A DNA stretch of 64,000 bases from Turritopsis dohrnii (taxonomy: Eukaryota > Cnidaria > Hydrozoa > Anthoathecata > Oceaniidae): positions 955,001 to 1,019,000 of the forward strand of contig BQMF02000067.1 in assembly GCA_027922465.2 (NCBI GenBank), read 5' to 3'. The notes under the pieces are model-generated. The model did no database searches. It was given only the letters and a program-made list of their open reading frames with translations, and had not been told where the DNA came from. Shown here in pieces: positions 20,643-32,644 of this stretch. Made by a program: the position numbers and the translations under genes. Positions within the stretch are counted from its first letter, which is position 1; each line of letters begins with the position of its first letter.

Positions 20643-21599
20643 ATCATTATACCAGCATTTTTTAATACTTTTGTTGTGATTGTTATATTCTAAACATATT
20701 ATTGAATACTTGTTGGAGCAATCAAGGCAGTTGCAAACGAAAGATCATGTGAAACTACTATAGTGTTAATGGTTCTTGGCATTGATAGCAATTCGTTTAT
20801 ATTTATCACTGATACGGTACTACTTTCGTCATGTCTTCTAGTGTAGCCCAATATTTGATACTGTTCAGATATTCTACACTAAACACAGTTCTCCATTCAC
20901 CTTTCATTTTACAAGCTAAGTGCTTTTTAACTCTGTTCAAGTAATCTCCCACAGCTACGAACACATTCAGTGTTGTGCCGCTGCACCTTTGGTAACCCAA
21001 CATGTGTCCTATAGCGTTAATATAGCCAATTATTCGAGAAAACCCTACAATTCAAATATTCTGTAGATAACTCACAACGTCAGACATCATTGGTATAGAG
21101 ACAATACAATAACCCATGACACTTCCGAATGTACATCGTTACAACAAAACTTGGCGAACTTCATTATCTTACATATAATTTAATCTACCTGAGATTCATC
21201 TTTGCCACTGCCGCCAGGACTTTTTAACCTTGCGCAAAACGCAGTCGCCAAGGCATTTGTTTTTCCGACAACTTCATTGTGCGTTCGTGTTACTCCACTG
21301 GGAAAAACGTCTTTGATATCAGTTTTGTGTCAAAGTAGGTACTATTACTATTAACCATGATGATTATATACATGCTTTCTACATCCTCTTTTACTGTAGA
21401 AGTGGTGACTATCACAAGAATCAATTTGACATACATACAAGTTCTTGTCAGTCGCGTTCAGTTTAAGTCTTTTGGATTTTTTTTAACTTAAATATATTAA
21501 ATACTCAAAGGATTAGTTATTGAGAACTGAGTATGTCTTTTAAATAAATTATTTCTGCAGCGTAAGGAGAATTTTGTCAGTAATTATTGAGAACTCAGA
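20643..21599. other. Interval without a recognisable gene
   Basis: It contains a 65-residue minus frame at 21003-20806 with no motif I recognise, and AT-rich sequence. It may be part of the gene fragment at 21600-22024, but I see no continuous coding. Confidence 0.35.
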
Positions 21600-22024
21600 A
21601 TTTACCTCCTTCTGGGTTTTCGTTAACCTTATGACCATCCCGCTTCATCAGGTAATGCAGCCTGTCTCTTGTCTTTTGGTCATCATACATAGACAAAGTG
21701 GGGTAGATGTTTTTCTTAGCTTGTATATCTGTTAATGTCACCTTTCCTTGAGTCAATTCCTCTTTAAAGATTCCTTGAAGAAGTGTTTCTTGTTCTTCAT
21801 TCTTGATTGGGCATGTATCTCAACACTGATCTAAGAAGGCTGCTTGTCTCAGCAGTCTCCTTCGAGTGACTCGTAAGATTAGCCAAGTGGTGTTCTTTTC
21901 CAGGGCAACTATCATGGGTTCTGGAAACACATGATTTACGTATTAACATGGCGTTCATTCTCATTCTATACGGTATTTTGCAGACAGCTTTATTCCAAAA
22001 CGAATTCAGTTGGTCAGTGAACAT
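21600..22024 (-). pseudogene. Exon-like fragment of an unrecognised invertebrate protein
   Basis: The minus strand codes from 22024 (KIPYRMRMNAMLIRKSC, then GKEHHLANLTSHSKETAE) and, after a frame change near 21800, through EEQETLLQGIFKEELTQGKV and KTRDRLHYLMKRDGHKVNEN to NPEGG at about 21605. A GTAAAT splice-donor-like sequence follows. The pattern 'lRK.cvs..h ... LA.LM.H...TA' recalls a repeated uncharacterised family in invertebrate genomes; this is memory, not proof. It is probably a pseudogene or a single exon. Confidence 0.35.
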
Positions 22025-22211
22025 AGAAAGGGCAAGTTTATTTCCAGCCCAACTTACGAAAAGGGTTGACTGCAGGCTTGAATGAATTCCATCCAGCCTG
22101 TTTCTAAAGTTACCAATATAGATTCTGCATGCCTGATATAATACCAGTGAAAAGCATAGATTTGCCGGGCCAGCTGAAAAAATAAATAAAATAAGTTAGA
22201 TGAAATATATA

Positions 22212-24421
22212 TCTTATTATACTAATTCGCGATTGTGTGTCACACTTTTATTTTAGAGAGTGACATATTTGTTTTTTTTCACGGTCAAATCCTTCTTATT
22301 TTTTCCCTTTTTGTCGTAAAACCACGTAGAGGCGAGAACACTTTTTTTGATTTTCCGCGATTAGTACATGCTCCACCGTTTTGTTATTTTTGGTTTGTGC
22401 AGTGGAAATCAGCCGAAAAACGTCTTTGGAGGAGTGCGAGCAATGCAATCTTCTTTTGTATTTCTATGGTTCGAAATTTGTCAACGATCATTTCGTGAGC
22501 AAGAAACTTCGAGAAGAAGACGTGTTTCTTTTTGTATACGAATATTTTAATTTAAATTTGATTGTTTTAGGCAGCAAATCGACGAAAGAACTGACGAAGA
22601 AACACAGGTTTGTATGCACGAAGGTATTGTTATTATTATAAAACGTTTTATTATCGGGTAGCACATGTAAGTGAGTTAGTTGTTTGTTTACAATGTTTGT
22701 TTAGATATACAGAAGAAGTGCAGTGAAGTTTTTAAAAATTAGCTGCAGAAAGGTCGAACGAACAACGGTAACGAATGGTTTTAATTTCAATTTTAAGTTT
22801 ATTTTGAATTATTAATGTGTAAGAGTCAAACGTAATTCAATCGTTTGGATGAAAGCTGGATGACAGCGAACGTTATGGAGCAACGAAGGGGGAGCGCAGT
22901 AAAAATTTGTTTTGGTAACGCGCGCCATTAGTTAGCAAAGAAGATTTTATTTACAGATCAATTGAAAATGGTTCTCATGACTGTGGAAATGGGGAACGTG
23001 TTATGCTGTCTTATCTCATCTCAACCATGTCTGCTTTTTATTAAATTTCCCTGTATATTTTATTGACGATGTTTGGTGCTTTTTCTCTCTGCCTGTCTGT
23101 CATTTATATCTTTTGCTTTTGTTTGCTTCAATATGGTTGTTGCAGTAGTGTGGATTGTAGCTAGCTGTTCTTCACTGAAATCTTTTTCTTTTAGGTCAGA
23201 AAAGAAAAGGTGTATAACCATTAAAGAAATGAAGCAGATCGTTAAATTATGATGTTGTGAGGGATAGTTAAGAGAAGAATGGATTATGTATTTCATAAAT
23301 TCATTAATTATTGCTGTGATGTGATATGACTACTAACTCTAACTGTGCTACTACAAATAAGAAGCATTGCATTGCATTGCTGGATGGATTCTTATATTTT
23401 GTGATGATTACACATCATTTTGTGTTATGGTAATTGTTTACGTACTATGCCTGGGTACTATATAAGTTTCGCATTATGTTTTACTGTTGTTACTTTTTAT
23501 CTTTTCGGTATTAAATTATGACTTTGGTAGGGCATTTCATTGTTTCAATTATTTTTATTATTTTGATGTTTGGCTGTGTATCCCACGTTAAAAGTCTTTA
23601 TGTAGTTCAGCTTCAGTGTTGAGTGTTGAACCCGTATTAACTTATAGCATTGGTTGATTTTATAGACTTTCCAATCAAAAGCTTTACAAATTCTGTCATT
23701 GAATTTGTGTTTTTCATTAATTATTTTTAGGATAAATGCGTACATGAATTTACTTTTTGTTTTTTGTTTTGTTTTTTATTTCAACTATTTCATAGTATGA
23801 TTATCTTTTTCTGCATTTTTATACAATTGAAATATTTTTTAGGTAAGATTAATAATAATAAAACAGCACGTAAACCGTTAAAGAAATGAAACTCATGGTT
23901 CTTATCATGATGTTGATGGTTTTGGGAAGAACAGATTGTATATATATCATTTCAAAAATTCATTAATAGTTGCTGTCCAAGGTAACTTCCGAACAAAAGA
24001 AACACAGTTATAGGGTACCGATTTGTTTTCAAATCACATTTTGTAATATTTATTATGTCTTATGTATTATGTCTGGGTAAACGGTTCTGTGTTATATATT
24101 GCATTTTTTTACATTAAAGTTACTTCTCTTCTGCGTATGAATATATATTCTGAGCCATGTTGCTATTTGTTTTTGTTTTAAATTTTCTGAATGTCAGAAA
24201 TGAATTAAAAAATTAATGCCAGAAAAGAAACTTTTACACGAGTTAAATTCTGCGACACAACGCATACTGAACATGAGTGGCGAGCGACGCCACCTGGGAT
24301 GTTTTTGAGTTGCGATTCCATGATCTATTTTTTCGTCACGGGGTACGTACACGGGAATGGTGGATTTGACCTAATGTTTTCGAAGTTAGGTTTGGTAAAA
24401 AGGTTTTACCCGGGATACTAA
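22212..24421 (+). mobile_element. Non-autonomous Helitron, second copy
   Basis: It starts TCTTATTATACTAATTCGCG after an A and ends with the hairpin GGTAAAAAGGTTTTACC and CGGGATACTAA. It matches the element at 17083-19519 over its 5' 550 bp and again over the last 700 bp, with a rearranged middle. No transposition gene is present. The base after the terminus is A, not the expected T, so the 3' border is less certain than in the first copy. Confidence 0.75.
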
Positions 24422-26046
24422 AAGTGTACCCATGTTGTTGAGCTTGAAAAACTGATAAAAAAAATGTATGGGATCGTTTCGCTACAAATTTGTGTCTAAA
24501 CCGATAATCACCTATTGCATGCAGAGAACAAATAATCATGTTAAAGCAGCCTTAAAAACTGATTGGAAACTAAGCTGTTAATCTTTACTTACAATGACAA
24601 AAGCTGCACAATGTAAAAGAAAGAAGAAATACATATGAGATGGCACTCCATTAATCAGATCTGTAACCCATTGAGCAAAATCGTCAAAAAATCATTCTTA
24701 GTGAAGTTATGTGTAGATTTCTATAGAAATGCACTCGAAGATAGTTTTAAATAAATATGCTGACTGGGTAAGAATTGAAAGTATATTTTTGATTTGTGTA
24801 GTATTCTTCTTATCGATTCTAACAGTGCTCGATTTCGTAAAAGAGCTTAATCATAGGTAAAAATTTGTAAAATTGTAAAATTTCTGTTCGACACTAATTC
24901 AACACTAAATGATAGAGTGACAGACATACTTAAACTCAAATTTTAGGTTAGTAAATTGACAGTGTGAAAGCTAGAATGTTGGGATCTTGTTATTTATTAC
25001 TCTTTGCCACATTCGACACATTATTGGTATCTGACGAAGGAAATCATGAAGTTATAATTACAGAATGTCCATATATACATCATAGACAAAGTATAAGTAA
25101 GTAGATTGTGAAAGTCATAACATATAGAAAGGAAACGTTAGTATTTATTGACTCTTACTATCAGCTGTTGATAAAAAGAGCCAGGAAGTAGCATACATTC
25201 AAAAATGTCATACACTCAAACAGACTGATTCAGCAGATGAAAAAACTAAGAGAAAATGAATTGAAAACTCCAATAAAAATCCTTACTATTTTCAATATTT
25301 TCACTGCCATCTGTATAAAGGAAAAGAAGATATTATAATGGCAGCATGTAAATCCAAAATATATAAGATGAGATATATAAAGCAGATAAAAAATGCTATT
25401 GAGAAAGAATTTTTACCTTCCCCAAGTAATTCTTTTTCTCGCTCTGGTATGAAAGCAATTCGCTTTGAGTATTTTGACTACTTTCACAGATAATAATATA
25501 TTACAAGCAAAACGTATAAAGTATAAATGAAAAATTTGCAGTCATTTGAAAAATAATTTTTACTTGCACTAATAAATTTGTCTTGCAACTCTGAAATGAA
25601 ATGAATTTGATTAGTATTTTAATGACTCTTATAGAAAGTTTCAAACAGTAATGTTTTACCCTTGCACACATCCATTGGAGTTCCCATTATTTTATTATAC
25701 TTATTCACTAAATGAAGAAAAAACAAAAGTTACAATCATGGAGAGATAATATGGAGCATGCCGTGACTTTAAGTTCATGAATTGTCCACAAAGTTTACTT
25801 CATGCACAATTCATGGTAACGGAGTACATGCGAGAACGTAAGTCAATGGAACTTGTACTCCACCTTAAAAAACAACAAAATCTACAGGTTGTTCATTACG
25901 TACAAAGCTGCCAAACTGCAGTGCCACACCAACAGTCAGCAGTGACTACAGGAATGGTTTACAGTATACTAATGAGCCACAACATTAACAGTCGCGTAAC
26001 TTACAGAAGAAGCCAAAACAACTGTCAACAGCAGCCGACACGGTAA
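24422..26046. other. AT-rich interval without a recognisable gene
   Basis: The first 80 bp (24422-24505) match part of 36517-36600, a repeat that encodes CTHVVELEKL on the plus strand there. The rest holds only short frames, including an 89-residue frame at 25777-26046 of repetitive character. Confidence 0.5.
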
Positions 26047-26863
26047 AGGCTAAAATACACGATCATTTTAAAATGACATTTTTTAAATGATCATTGAAAA
26101 CTGATCGTGTAAACGCTCAAAAAATGACGAAAAGTACCCGTCATTTTCAACTGTCATTTAAAAATGATAACTCAAACATGTTTGAGTTTTCATTTAAAAA
26201 ATGATGGAATTTCTCTATTGAATTATGTCAGTTCTATTGTTTTACTCACTTTAGTATAGTCACGCGATGAGTTTTTTATGCAGATTATGAAGGAGAAAAA
26301 CAAAGTGATAGAGTCTGCATATTAAATAAACATGTCGCTGGTTAACTTAGCATCATATGTCCAATTTATTAATTTGTGGCAGGAACAGGAGTTTTTGTGG
26401 AATGTTTAGTCCACAAATTACAAACGTAAGGACCAAAGAGGAAAGAGTATCGCGCATTACTGTGGAATGTTTCTCGATAGAAGGACTCATTAAACTTCAT
26501 ATTTCTTCAAAACTTTCTGGCGAAATTCTTAACAACTCTGAATATTCATAATGATCTCTTGCTTGAAATTCCTCACAAGCGTGTTATAAATTCCTAAGAA
26601 GTTCGTTTTTGAAGCCAAGGTTTCACCCAAATCTTCGTTTCTGCATTTCATTTTTCCTCTTTCGCCATTTGGACATAACAGCAACAACTACGTTTGCTGC
26701 CGCCAGAGTTCATGACTGAAAATTACTCTTTTACCATAGAACTTTTAGAAAAATGTTTTAATCATAAATGATCGTGTAAACAGATGTTCTAATCATTTTT
26801 TAAAGGATTAAAAAAATTATCATTTGTCATTTATCATTTTAAAATGATCGTGTATTTCAGCCT
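26047..26863. mobile_element. MITE with TAA target duplication
   Basis: The ends AGGCTAAAATACACGATCAT (26047) and its near-complement ending CGTGTATTTCAGCCT (26863) form inverted repeats of about 30 bp. They are flanked by TAA on both sides (26044-26046 and 26864-26866). A 3-bp TWA duplication and AGGC-type ends suggest a PIF/Harbinger-related MITE. Inside, palindromic ATCATTTTAAAATGAT and TGATCATTTAAAA variants repeat several times near each end. No transposase is encoded. Confidence 0.75.
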
Positions 26864-26930
26864 TAAGTTTTTACGCTATCTTATCGTATAACAAAATAAC
26901 AAATTCAAATGTTAAAGTGAATTGAGACAT

Positions 26931-27360
26931 TCACAGCAACACCTGTGGAAAGTCAACATTTTGTGTATACATCTTTCCATTAATATAGCCTTGCTTACCC
27001 GTACCGGCAACTTTGATTTTAACATTACCAAATGCTTTTGCCATTGAACAGGCAACATACAAATGTCCATGTGAAAAACACGGTCTCTGCAAAAACAAAC
27101 CAATTTTTACAAACGTTTGACCTTGACTTTTGTTAATAGTAAAAGAATACGCCAACCGAATAGGAAGCTGTCTGCGCTTCAATACAAAAGGCATACCTGT
27201 GTCAGATGATGACAAACGTATTCTAGGTATAAAAATCAGTTCCCCAACTGCTGACCCTGTCAAAACTTCAGCCTTAATAAAGTTATGCGACAATTCACGA
27301 ACGATCAAGGGGGTGGCATTACAGAGACCTTTTCTGATGTTCAGATTCCTGAAAAGCATA
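26931..27360 (-). pseudogene. Helitron helicase, C-terminal part
   Basis: The minus strand reads NMLFRNLNIRKGLCNATPLI, then LPIRLAYSFTINKSQGQTF (the conserved helicase motif V region, NKSQGQT) and HGHLYVACSMAKAFGNVKI. Pif1-type helicases have CSRAK at the last position, and the Arg is an ATP-contacting residue. Here it is Met, so ATPase activity would be impaired. Upstream coding resumes beyond the piggyBac element at 30031 in a compatible frame. Confidence 0.88.
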
Positions 27361-27364
27361 TTAA

Positions 27365-30026
27365 CCCTTTCGATACCAGACATCATTTAAAGTAAAAAAT
27401 AATGCATATTTCTTTCTAAACGTTGTCTTCAGGCAATTACAACAATACAAGCATAAATATTTTTTACAAAAAAGTTATCATTGTCATGGAAACAGTACTG
27501 GGACTCTCAGGTCCCGACAGAATTTTCAGGATGGAAAAAAAATCAAAAATACAAATTTGAAATTGTAAATTATTACAAAATCAACAACTAAGCAAAAACT
27601 TAAATCAAATCATGGTAAATTGCAAAACAGTTTTTGTTTTTTTGAATGCATAGGTAAACTTTACAGCAGCTGCAGAAGCTATAAGGCGTTTGTTGCAGGA
27701 ACAAACCTCGCACCTTGCTCTTTCGTCTCCAAACTCTGGCCAGTGAGCTCCTAAATTTTGCTTCCTGATAGTGTCTGGTGTTGAAAGCTTTTCTTTTCTC
27801 CTTTTCTTTGAAAGGAGGGGTGATGCATTTGCAGACAAGGGACGCCCAACCTTCGGTGGTTTTCCTTATGTAAGAAGAGCAAGTGTCACATTGCGTCTAA
27901 AAAGCAAGCTTGATTCTTTTACACCTGTGACTTTTGAAAATGCAATGTAAGCATTGGTCATTGTTCTGTCAATAAGACCAAAGAAAATACGATGCCACCA
28001 CTTGACATTTTTCCGGTCAATTCCATAAATTGCACAGTAATAATCTGCTTTGTCAACACCACCCATATTCTGGTTGTAGCAGACTATTGATTTTGGACAT
28101 GTGAAGATTTTTCTGGTTCCATCCTTTTGAGTACGCTTTATTTCACCTATTTCGGTTACATGGAAATTTGAAACCAGATGAACGGACTTATTATCTTTCC
28201 ACTTGTAAAAAACAATACCTTGCTTTGATACACGATAATCAGTATCTCCTCGCTCAAGTTGTTTATCTTATCTGATTTGAGATCCTTTGGTAAGTATTTA
28301 CGGTTGGTACAAATAGTCCCACAGCAATAAATACCATGAAGCAACAAATACTCAAGAAGGGGTACCGATGTGTAGTAGTTGTCAATATAAATCTTGTGAT
28401 TTTTCTCTAATAAGTCACTAGTAAGGTAAAGTACGACCTTTTCGCCCAAGCCAAAACAATCCGGAGCATCTATATTATCAGTTTCACCATTTTTGCCTTG
28501 GTAAATACTAAACTTAGAAACGTAACCATCATTGTCAGATCTAGCCCATAACTTATACCCGCGTTTAATAGGCTTCATCGGGTTGTATTGTTTTAGGCTT
28601 GACCGACTCTTGAACAATATCATGCTCTTATCAATACTTATGTGTTCATTTACGTTATAAAGTTTTACAAAGTTTTTATTCAAACCATCAACAAATGGTC
28701 TAATTTTGAACACCTTATCCTTGTTGTCTTTTGGTATGGTTGTGTTATCATTCACGTGAAGATTGGTAAGTATTTGGGAGAATCGGTTTCTAGGCATTGC
28801 ATTAGATACAATGGGAATGTTCACATCATAACTGTTGTTCCAGTATAAAGATATGGAAGGTAAACTGTGGTAGCCCACCAAAATGTTTATTCCGAGAAAT
28901 GAAAATAGCTCTTGCTCAGTGACAGGTGAAATTCTGCGGTGTCTTTGTGTTATGTACAAGTTTGTTTGGTAAATAATATTTTTTCTTATTTCAGAATCGA
29001 TAAATTTCAAAAAAAAATCCCCTTCATTCAAACAATCAGCAAAATGGTCTGCAATAGGACCTGCGGGAAGGTTGAATGTAGCGTCCACAATAGTTTTTTC
29101 TTTTACACACCATGATCTATCTTGATCAACATTGAATGGTTGATGCTGCTGAATAGGTTGGTAATCAATTGACTGGGATGTGCTACTTTCATCTACTTCT
29201 TGATTACTGTTTTCCAAGTCATTAGCTTGATCGGATTTGTTTTGTGAATCAGATTCGCTTTTATATTCTGATGAAGATTCCTCAACTTCCTCTTCAACGA
29301 GTTTTTCATCAGAACTCTCTTCTAACTTAGCTTTATTCACAGTGTTTCCAATTTGGAAAGAGATATCATCTTCCTCTATCTCAGACTCTTCATCAGTATC
29401 AAAGGGATTGTCAATAGGCAAGTCCATCATCAGAAGGTTGGCTGCTTCTTCAGCAGTATATGTTTTCTTTGAGAAAGGCATTTTTTCTAATATATAATAC
29501 TTATTCACTAAAAACATCATTCAGAAAACTAAAAACATCATTCACAAAGGATGCAAATATAAAACATAGTGGTATGCAATAATATTAGCTTAGTAGATGT
29601 TTTGTTACACAAACAAATAAACATTATATAGAAAAAAAAAGAACCCAAAAGTCATGTCGGGACCTGAAAGTCCCATGTAAACTTTTGCTGATATCAGTGG
29701 AAATGTTTCTGAAAAACTACATCAAACTACTACCAAAAGTCATATTATAGGTATCTGAATCTCTAAAAAAATTCCCAAGTTCTACATATTTGGAAAAACA
29801 ACACAATTTTGAATAAGAATTGCATGTATTTCAACATGTCTGCCAGCGACAACCATTCTATAACAAATGCGCATAAAATTCGGATTTTCTACCAATGTTT
29901 ATCATTTCAGTGGATTTAAGAATAGAGGGACTACGGAGTCCCGTCAGTTATAGCTACTAATTTTTAAAACAGTGAACTGGAGCCTTATAAAAACATTACG
30001 GGACACTGACGTCAGTATTGAAAGGG
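27365..30026 (-). mobile_element. piggyBac transposon with TTAA target sites
   Basis: It starts CCCTTTCGATACCAGACATC after TTAA (27361-27364) and ends CAGTATTGAAAGGG before TTAA (30027-30030). TTAA insertion and CCCTTT-type inverted ends are piggyBac hallmarks. Subterminal inverted repeats containing GGGACTCTCAGGTCCCGACA (27499) and GTCGGGACCTGAAAGTCCCA (29655) lie further in. Length is 2662 bp, as expected for a complete element. Removing it with one TTAA rejoins the Helitron helicase frame at KVGAI/NMLFRN. Confidence 0.95.
27605..29481 (-). pseudogene. piggyBac transposase
   Basis: I take the ATG at 29481 (MPFSKKTYTAEEAANLLMMD). An acidic N-terminal region is followed by the DDE_Tnp_1_7-type domain: ISIDKSMILFKSRSSLKQY (first catalytic Asp; the usual Glu after it is Lys), KIYIDNYYTSVPLLEYLL (second Asp) and QNMGGVDKADYY (third Asp). 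A frameshift near 28265, next to a GATAAGATAA duplication, moves coding to another frame. An in-frame TAA near 27863 precedes the end. The C-terminal Cys-rich tail is reduced to RCEVCS. It cuts and pastes at TTAA sites; this copy cannot make full-length protein. Confidence 0.92.
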
Positions 30027-30030
30027 TTAA

Positions 30031-30602
30031 TAGCCCCAACTTTAAGTTTCAAACAATGTGGAGACATATCGGATGGTGTAATACTATTCAGAAAATCAAC
30101 CGGGTATTTTTGCTGCTCCTCTTCATCGTCACACACCACTTCATCAGCACTGTAATAGCAAACTACATCTCCAGGCAGTGTCCAACACCTCATTATTAAT
30201 GATCAATGATTGATCATTTGTCGGTGTCAGAATGGCTGTGGTGGCATATTCGTGAGGCTCCTGTCCGTCGTACATAACAGATATAATCGAAGTATCTTTA
30301 GGAACAACACAACAATCAGGAATTTTTATGGAACCTTTAGCAGGTTTGCTTTGTTTTGTTGGAAGTTCACCATTGCCAAGTTGCAACAGCCAAGTACAGA
30401 ATTCTTGCTCTTCCGGTCTGGCTCTCTTATTTTCAGTGAGAGAGTATTTAGCCACTGATGCCCATAACACAGAACTGGTCAAGCAAATTTCAATAACATC
30501 GGTTGCCTTTCCCTTTTTCACAACCAGCAAACACTGACGAAAATCTCCACCCCACAAAAGAACCTTGTCACCAAAAAGTGCATCACTGTCACAAATATCC
30601 TT
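30031..30602 (-). pseudogene. Helitron helicase, middle part
   Basis: The minus strand reads DICDSDALFGDKVLLWGGDF, RQCLLVVKKGKATDVIE, SLTENKRARPEEQEF, then INNEVLD and LPGDVVCYYSADEV. These are Pif1-type helicase motifs II-III and the following domain (GGDFRQ contacts nucleotide). The segment ends at the TTAA of the piggyBac insertion and continues at 27360. It begins at the PHD element border at 30603. It repeats about 180 bp of helicase sequence also present at 31730-31910. Confidence 0.88.
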
Positions 30603-30603
30603 G

Positions 30604-31717
30604 GGGGTGACATCCATACTCAACTTGCCACGAGAAACGGCCATTGGCCGTTTGTGGGTGGGTGGGTTTTTCCACTGGCCGTTTGTTTTGTGGCAAAAAT
30701 GTTTTTAAAATTTCTACCTTTTTTCCTTGAGCATCCAAACAATTATTTTCAAAGCCAAAAAACTGTACAATCATTGTGCCCCATTTTTCTATCCTCGCTA
30801 TCCGTTTGTTCGATATTCCGTCTTGTGTGCGTTGTCTGTATTGCTTTTAGAACCAACAACTTGTATCACGTGATCAGCACGCATCGAATCTCAAAGATAA
30901 GAAGGCTACATTTTCGTGACGTCATTGCGACATTTTATTCATAGAAAAAGTATCATTGTATCAAGTCGAAAGAACGGGATCAAAAAACCACGTCGGGGGT
31001 CGATGTTCTTATTATTGCTAGTATTAGGATTTTTGTTAAAATATTGTTAGAAAATAGTATTTTACTCACTCTTAATATGATAAAAGATGAGGACGAAGAA
31101 TGTGCTGCCCAGAAGTGTGTTGTTGCCGAAGGCACAGACCCATCCATTAAGTGGATATCTTGTGATGTTTGCGTCCGTTGGTTTCATACCGTGTGCGTGA
31201 ATCTCCAAGATCTGGAAGAAGGAGATCTTGCCGATGCCAATTTTGTTTGCAAAAAATGCACGAGAAAATAAATTTCAACCATCAAAACCAAAAAATTTCT
31301 GTTATCTTCCTTAAGTCTCCGTGTTTTTATTTCTACATTTTCATCAAATCTTTTTCCTGAAAACATAGAAATTGAGATTTTACAAATACAAATTTGCTCC
31401 TAACAAGGGTAAGTGGGATTCTAAGGTCGTCGGTAAAACCCGCCCTGGCTCAATCTATGATTTATGACGTCATGCTACTCGGTCTCGTAGCTTTGCCGAA
31501 AAGGACTTTAGAAACGGGGAATTCAAGATGGCAGTTGGCAGAATGAGGATACGCATGAAACAAAGACCACAGGGCTTTCAAGTTAGGCAAAAAGCTTTAA
31601 TTTTTGACTTGAATATATGGTTGCCACGACTGGCCGTTTCTGTTGGTGGGTGGGTGGGTTTTGAAATAAACGGCCAATGGCCGTTTCTCGTGGCAAGTTG
31701 AGTATGGATGTCACCCC
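30604..31717 (+). mobile_element. TIR DNA transposon of unknown family carrying a PHD finger
   Basis: Perfect 50-bp inverted repeats (30604-30653 and 31668-31717) start GGGGTGACATCCATACTCAA. TTG flanks both ends, within a possible longer CCTTG duplication. Removing the element rejoins helicase codons DRLLK/DICDSD. Internally, TGGCCGTTT recurs near both ends and looks like a transposase-binding repeat. Beyond a PHD-finger exon no transposase is recognised, so it is probably a deletion derivative. I cannot name the superfamily from the TIRs. Confidence 0.8.
31044..31271 (+). pseudogene. PHD-finger C-terminus, probably of a transposase
   Basis: The frame to 31271 contains the zinc-binding order of a PHD finger: C-x(5)-C in ECAAQKC, WISCDVCVRWFHTVC (Cys, Cys, His, Cys with the aromatic W) and FVCKKC. 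PHD fingers bind histone H3 tails. Several animal DNA transposases, notably pogo-like ones, carry one at the C-terminus. The preceding residues are acidic (DEDEE). There is no catalytic domain upstream, so only the tail remains. The start given is that of the open frame and is not a proven initiator. Confidence 0.65.
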
Positions 31718-32644
31718 TTGAGTAATCTGTCCATGTTCTCGGTAAGTGAGTACTTTACCACTGATGCCCACAAAGCAGAACTTATCAAGCAAACTTCAAT
31801 AACATCAGTTGGTTTTGCTTTCTTCACAACTGGCAAACACTGACGAAAATCTCCGCCCCACAAAAGTACATTTCCACCGAAAAAAGCGTCACTGCCGCAT
31901 ATGTCACGAAGCAGTCTGTCGATAGCATGGAAAATGTGCGTAAAACCATTGTGGCTTCATCAATCAGAAACAGGTCGACACTTCGAAGGTATTCTGCATG
32001 TTTTGATGCTGGTGTTATTACATACGCTATTTTCTAAAACAGGAACAGGCAAACAAAATAATGAATGCAATGTACAACCACCAGACAGTAAGGTGGCTGC
32101 AATACATGCATATGCAGCAGTAGCAACTTTCCATCCTCTGGCTCTGCATGCTACAATAACATAATTGTCTTACCTGTTGCCTGTCGGTCCGTCCAGATAA
32201 AACAATGTTTCAACTTGTGCTAAACAATCACGCACATTCGAAACTGCAGACAAAATGGCGTCTGCCACAACTAACTGCTGTTCGTTAAGCAAAGGCCTTA
32301 CCTGTTCAGCCCTGTCGATGTAAATGTTTACATCAACTTCTTCCTGAGCAACCTGTTGAACCAATTCAGGAAGATTAAACTGTGTTAAAGTCATTCCAAG
32401 TTGTCTCAGGACATTATCAATATAACCCAAAACTCTTTGCTCAACTTGAGCAACAGCCAATGTTCGAAGGTAGTCTTCAAACAGATTCCCCTTGAATGTA
32501 TTCCACAATTCAAGAGGATTAGATGGCTCACAGTGAGTCAAAATAGTAACAAACAGTTGTCTAAGCTGTTGGGGCATTTGAAATGTTGAAGTCTCTTCCA
32601 ATGTATTGTGCCATTCTGCATCATCTTCCAAAAGACGTCTGGCA
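31718..32644 (-). pseudogene. Helitron helicase, N-terminal part with Walker A
   Basis: The minus strand reads MEDDAEWHNTLEETSTFQMP, PSNPLELWNTF, NEQQLVVADAILSAV and FYLDGPTGNR. The last is the Walker A region, where the usual GTGKT is lost, and a frameshift follows. Coding resumes as VATAAYACIAATLLSGG, TLHSLF and DICGSDAFFGGNVLLWGGDF up to SLTEN near 31740. There the sequence jumps back to a second copy of the DRLLK block next to the PHD element. The damaged P-loop means no ATPase activity. Confidence 0.85.

Noticed and set aside
21640..21660. Possible hammerhead core (TCATCAG on the minus strand)
   Set aside because: No GAAA at the right distance and no pairing stems were found.
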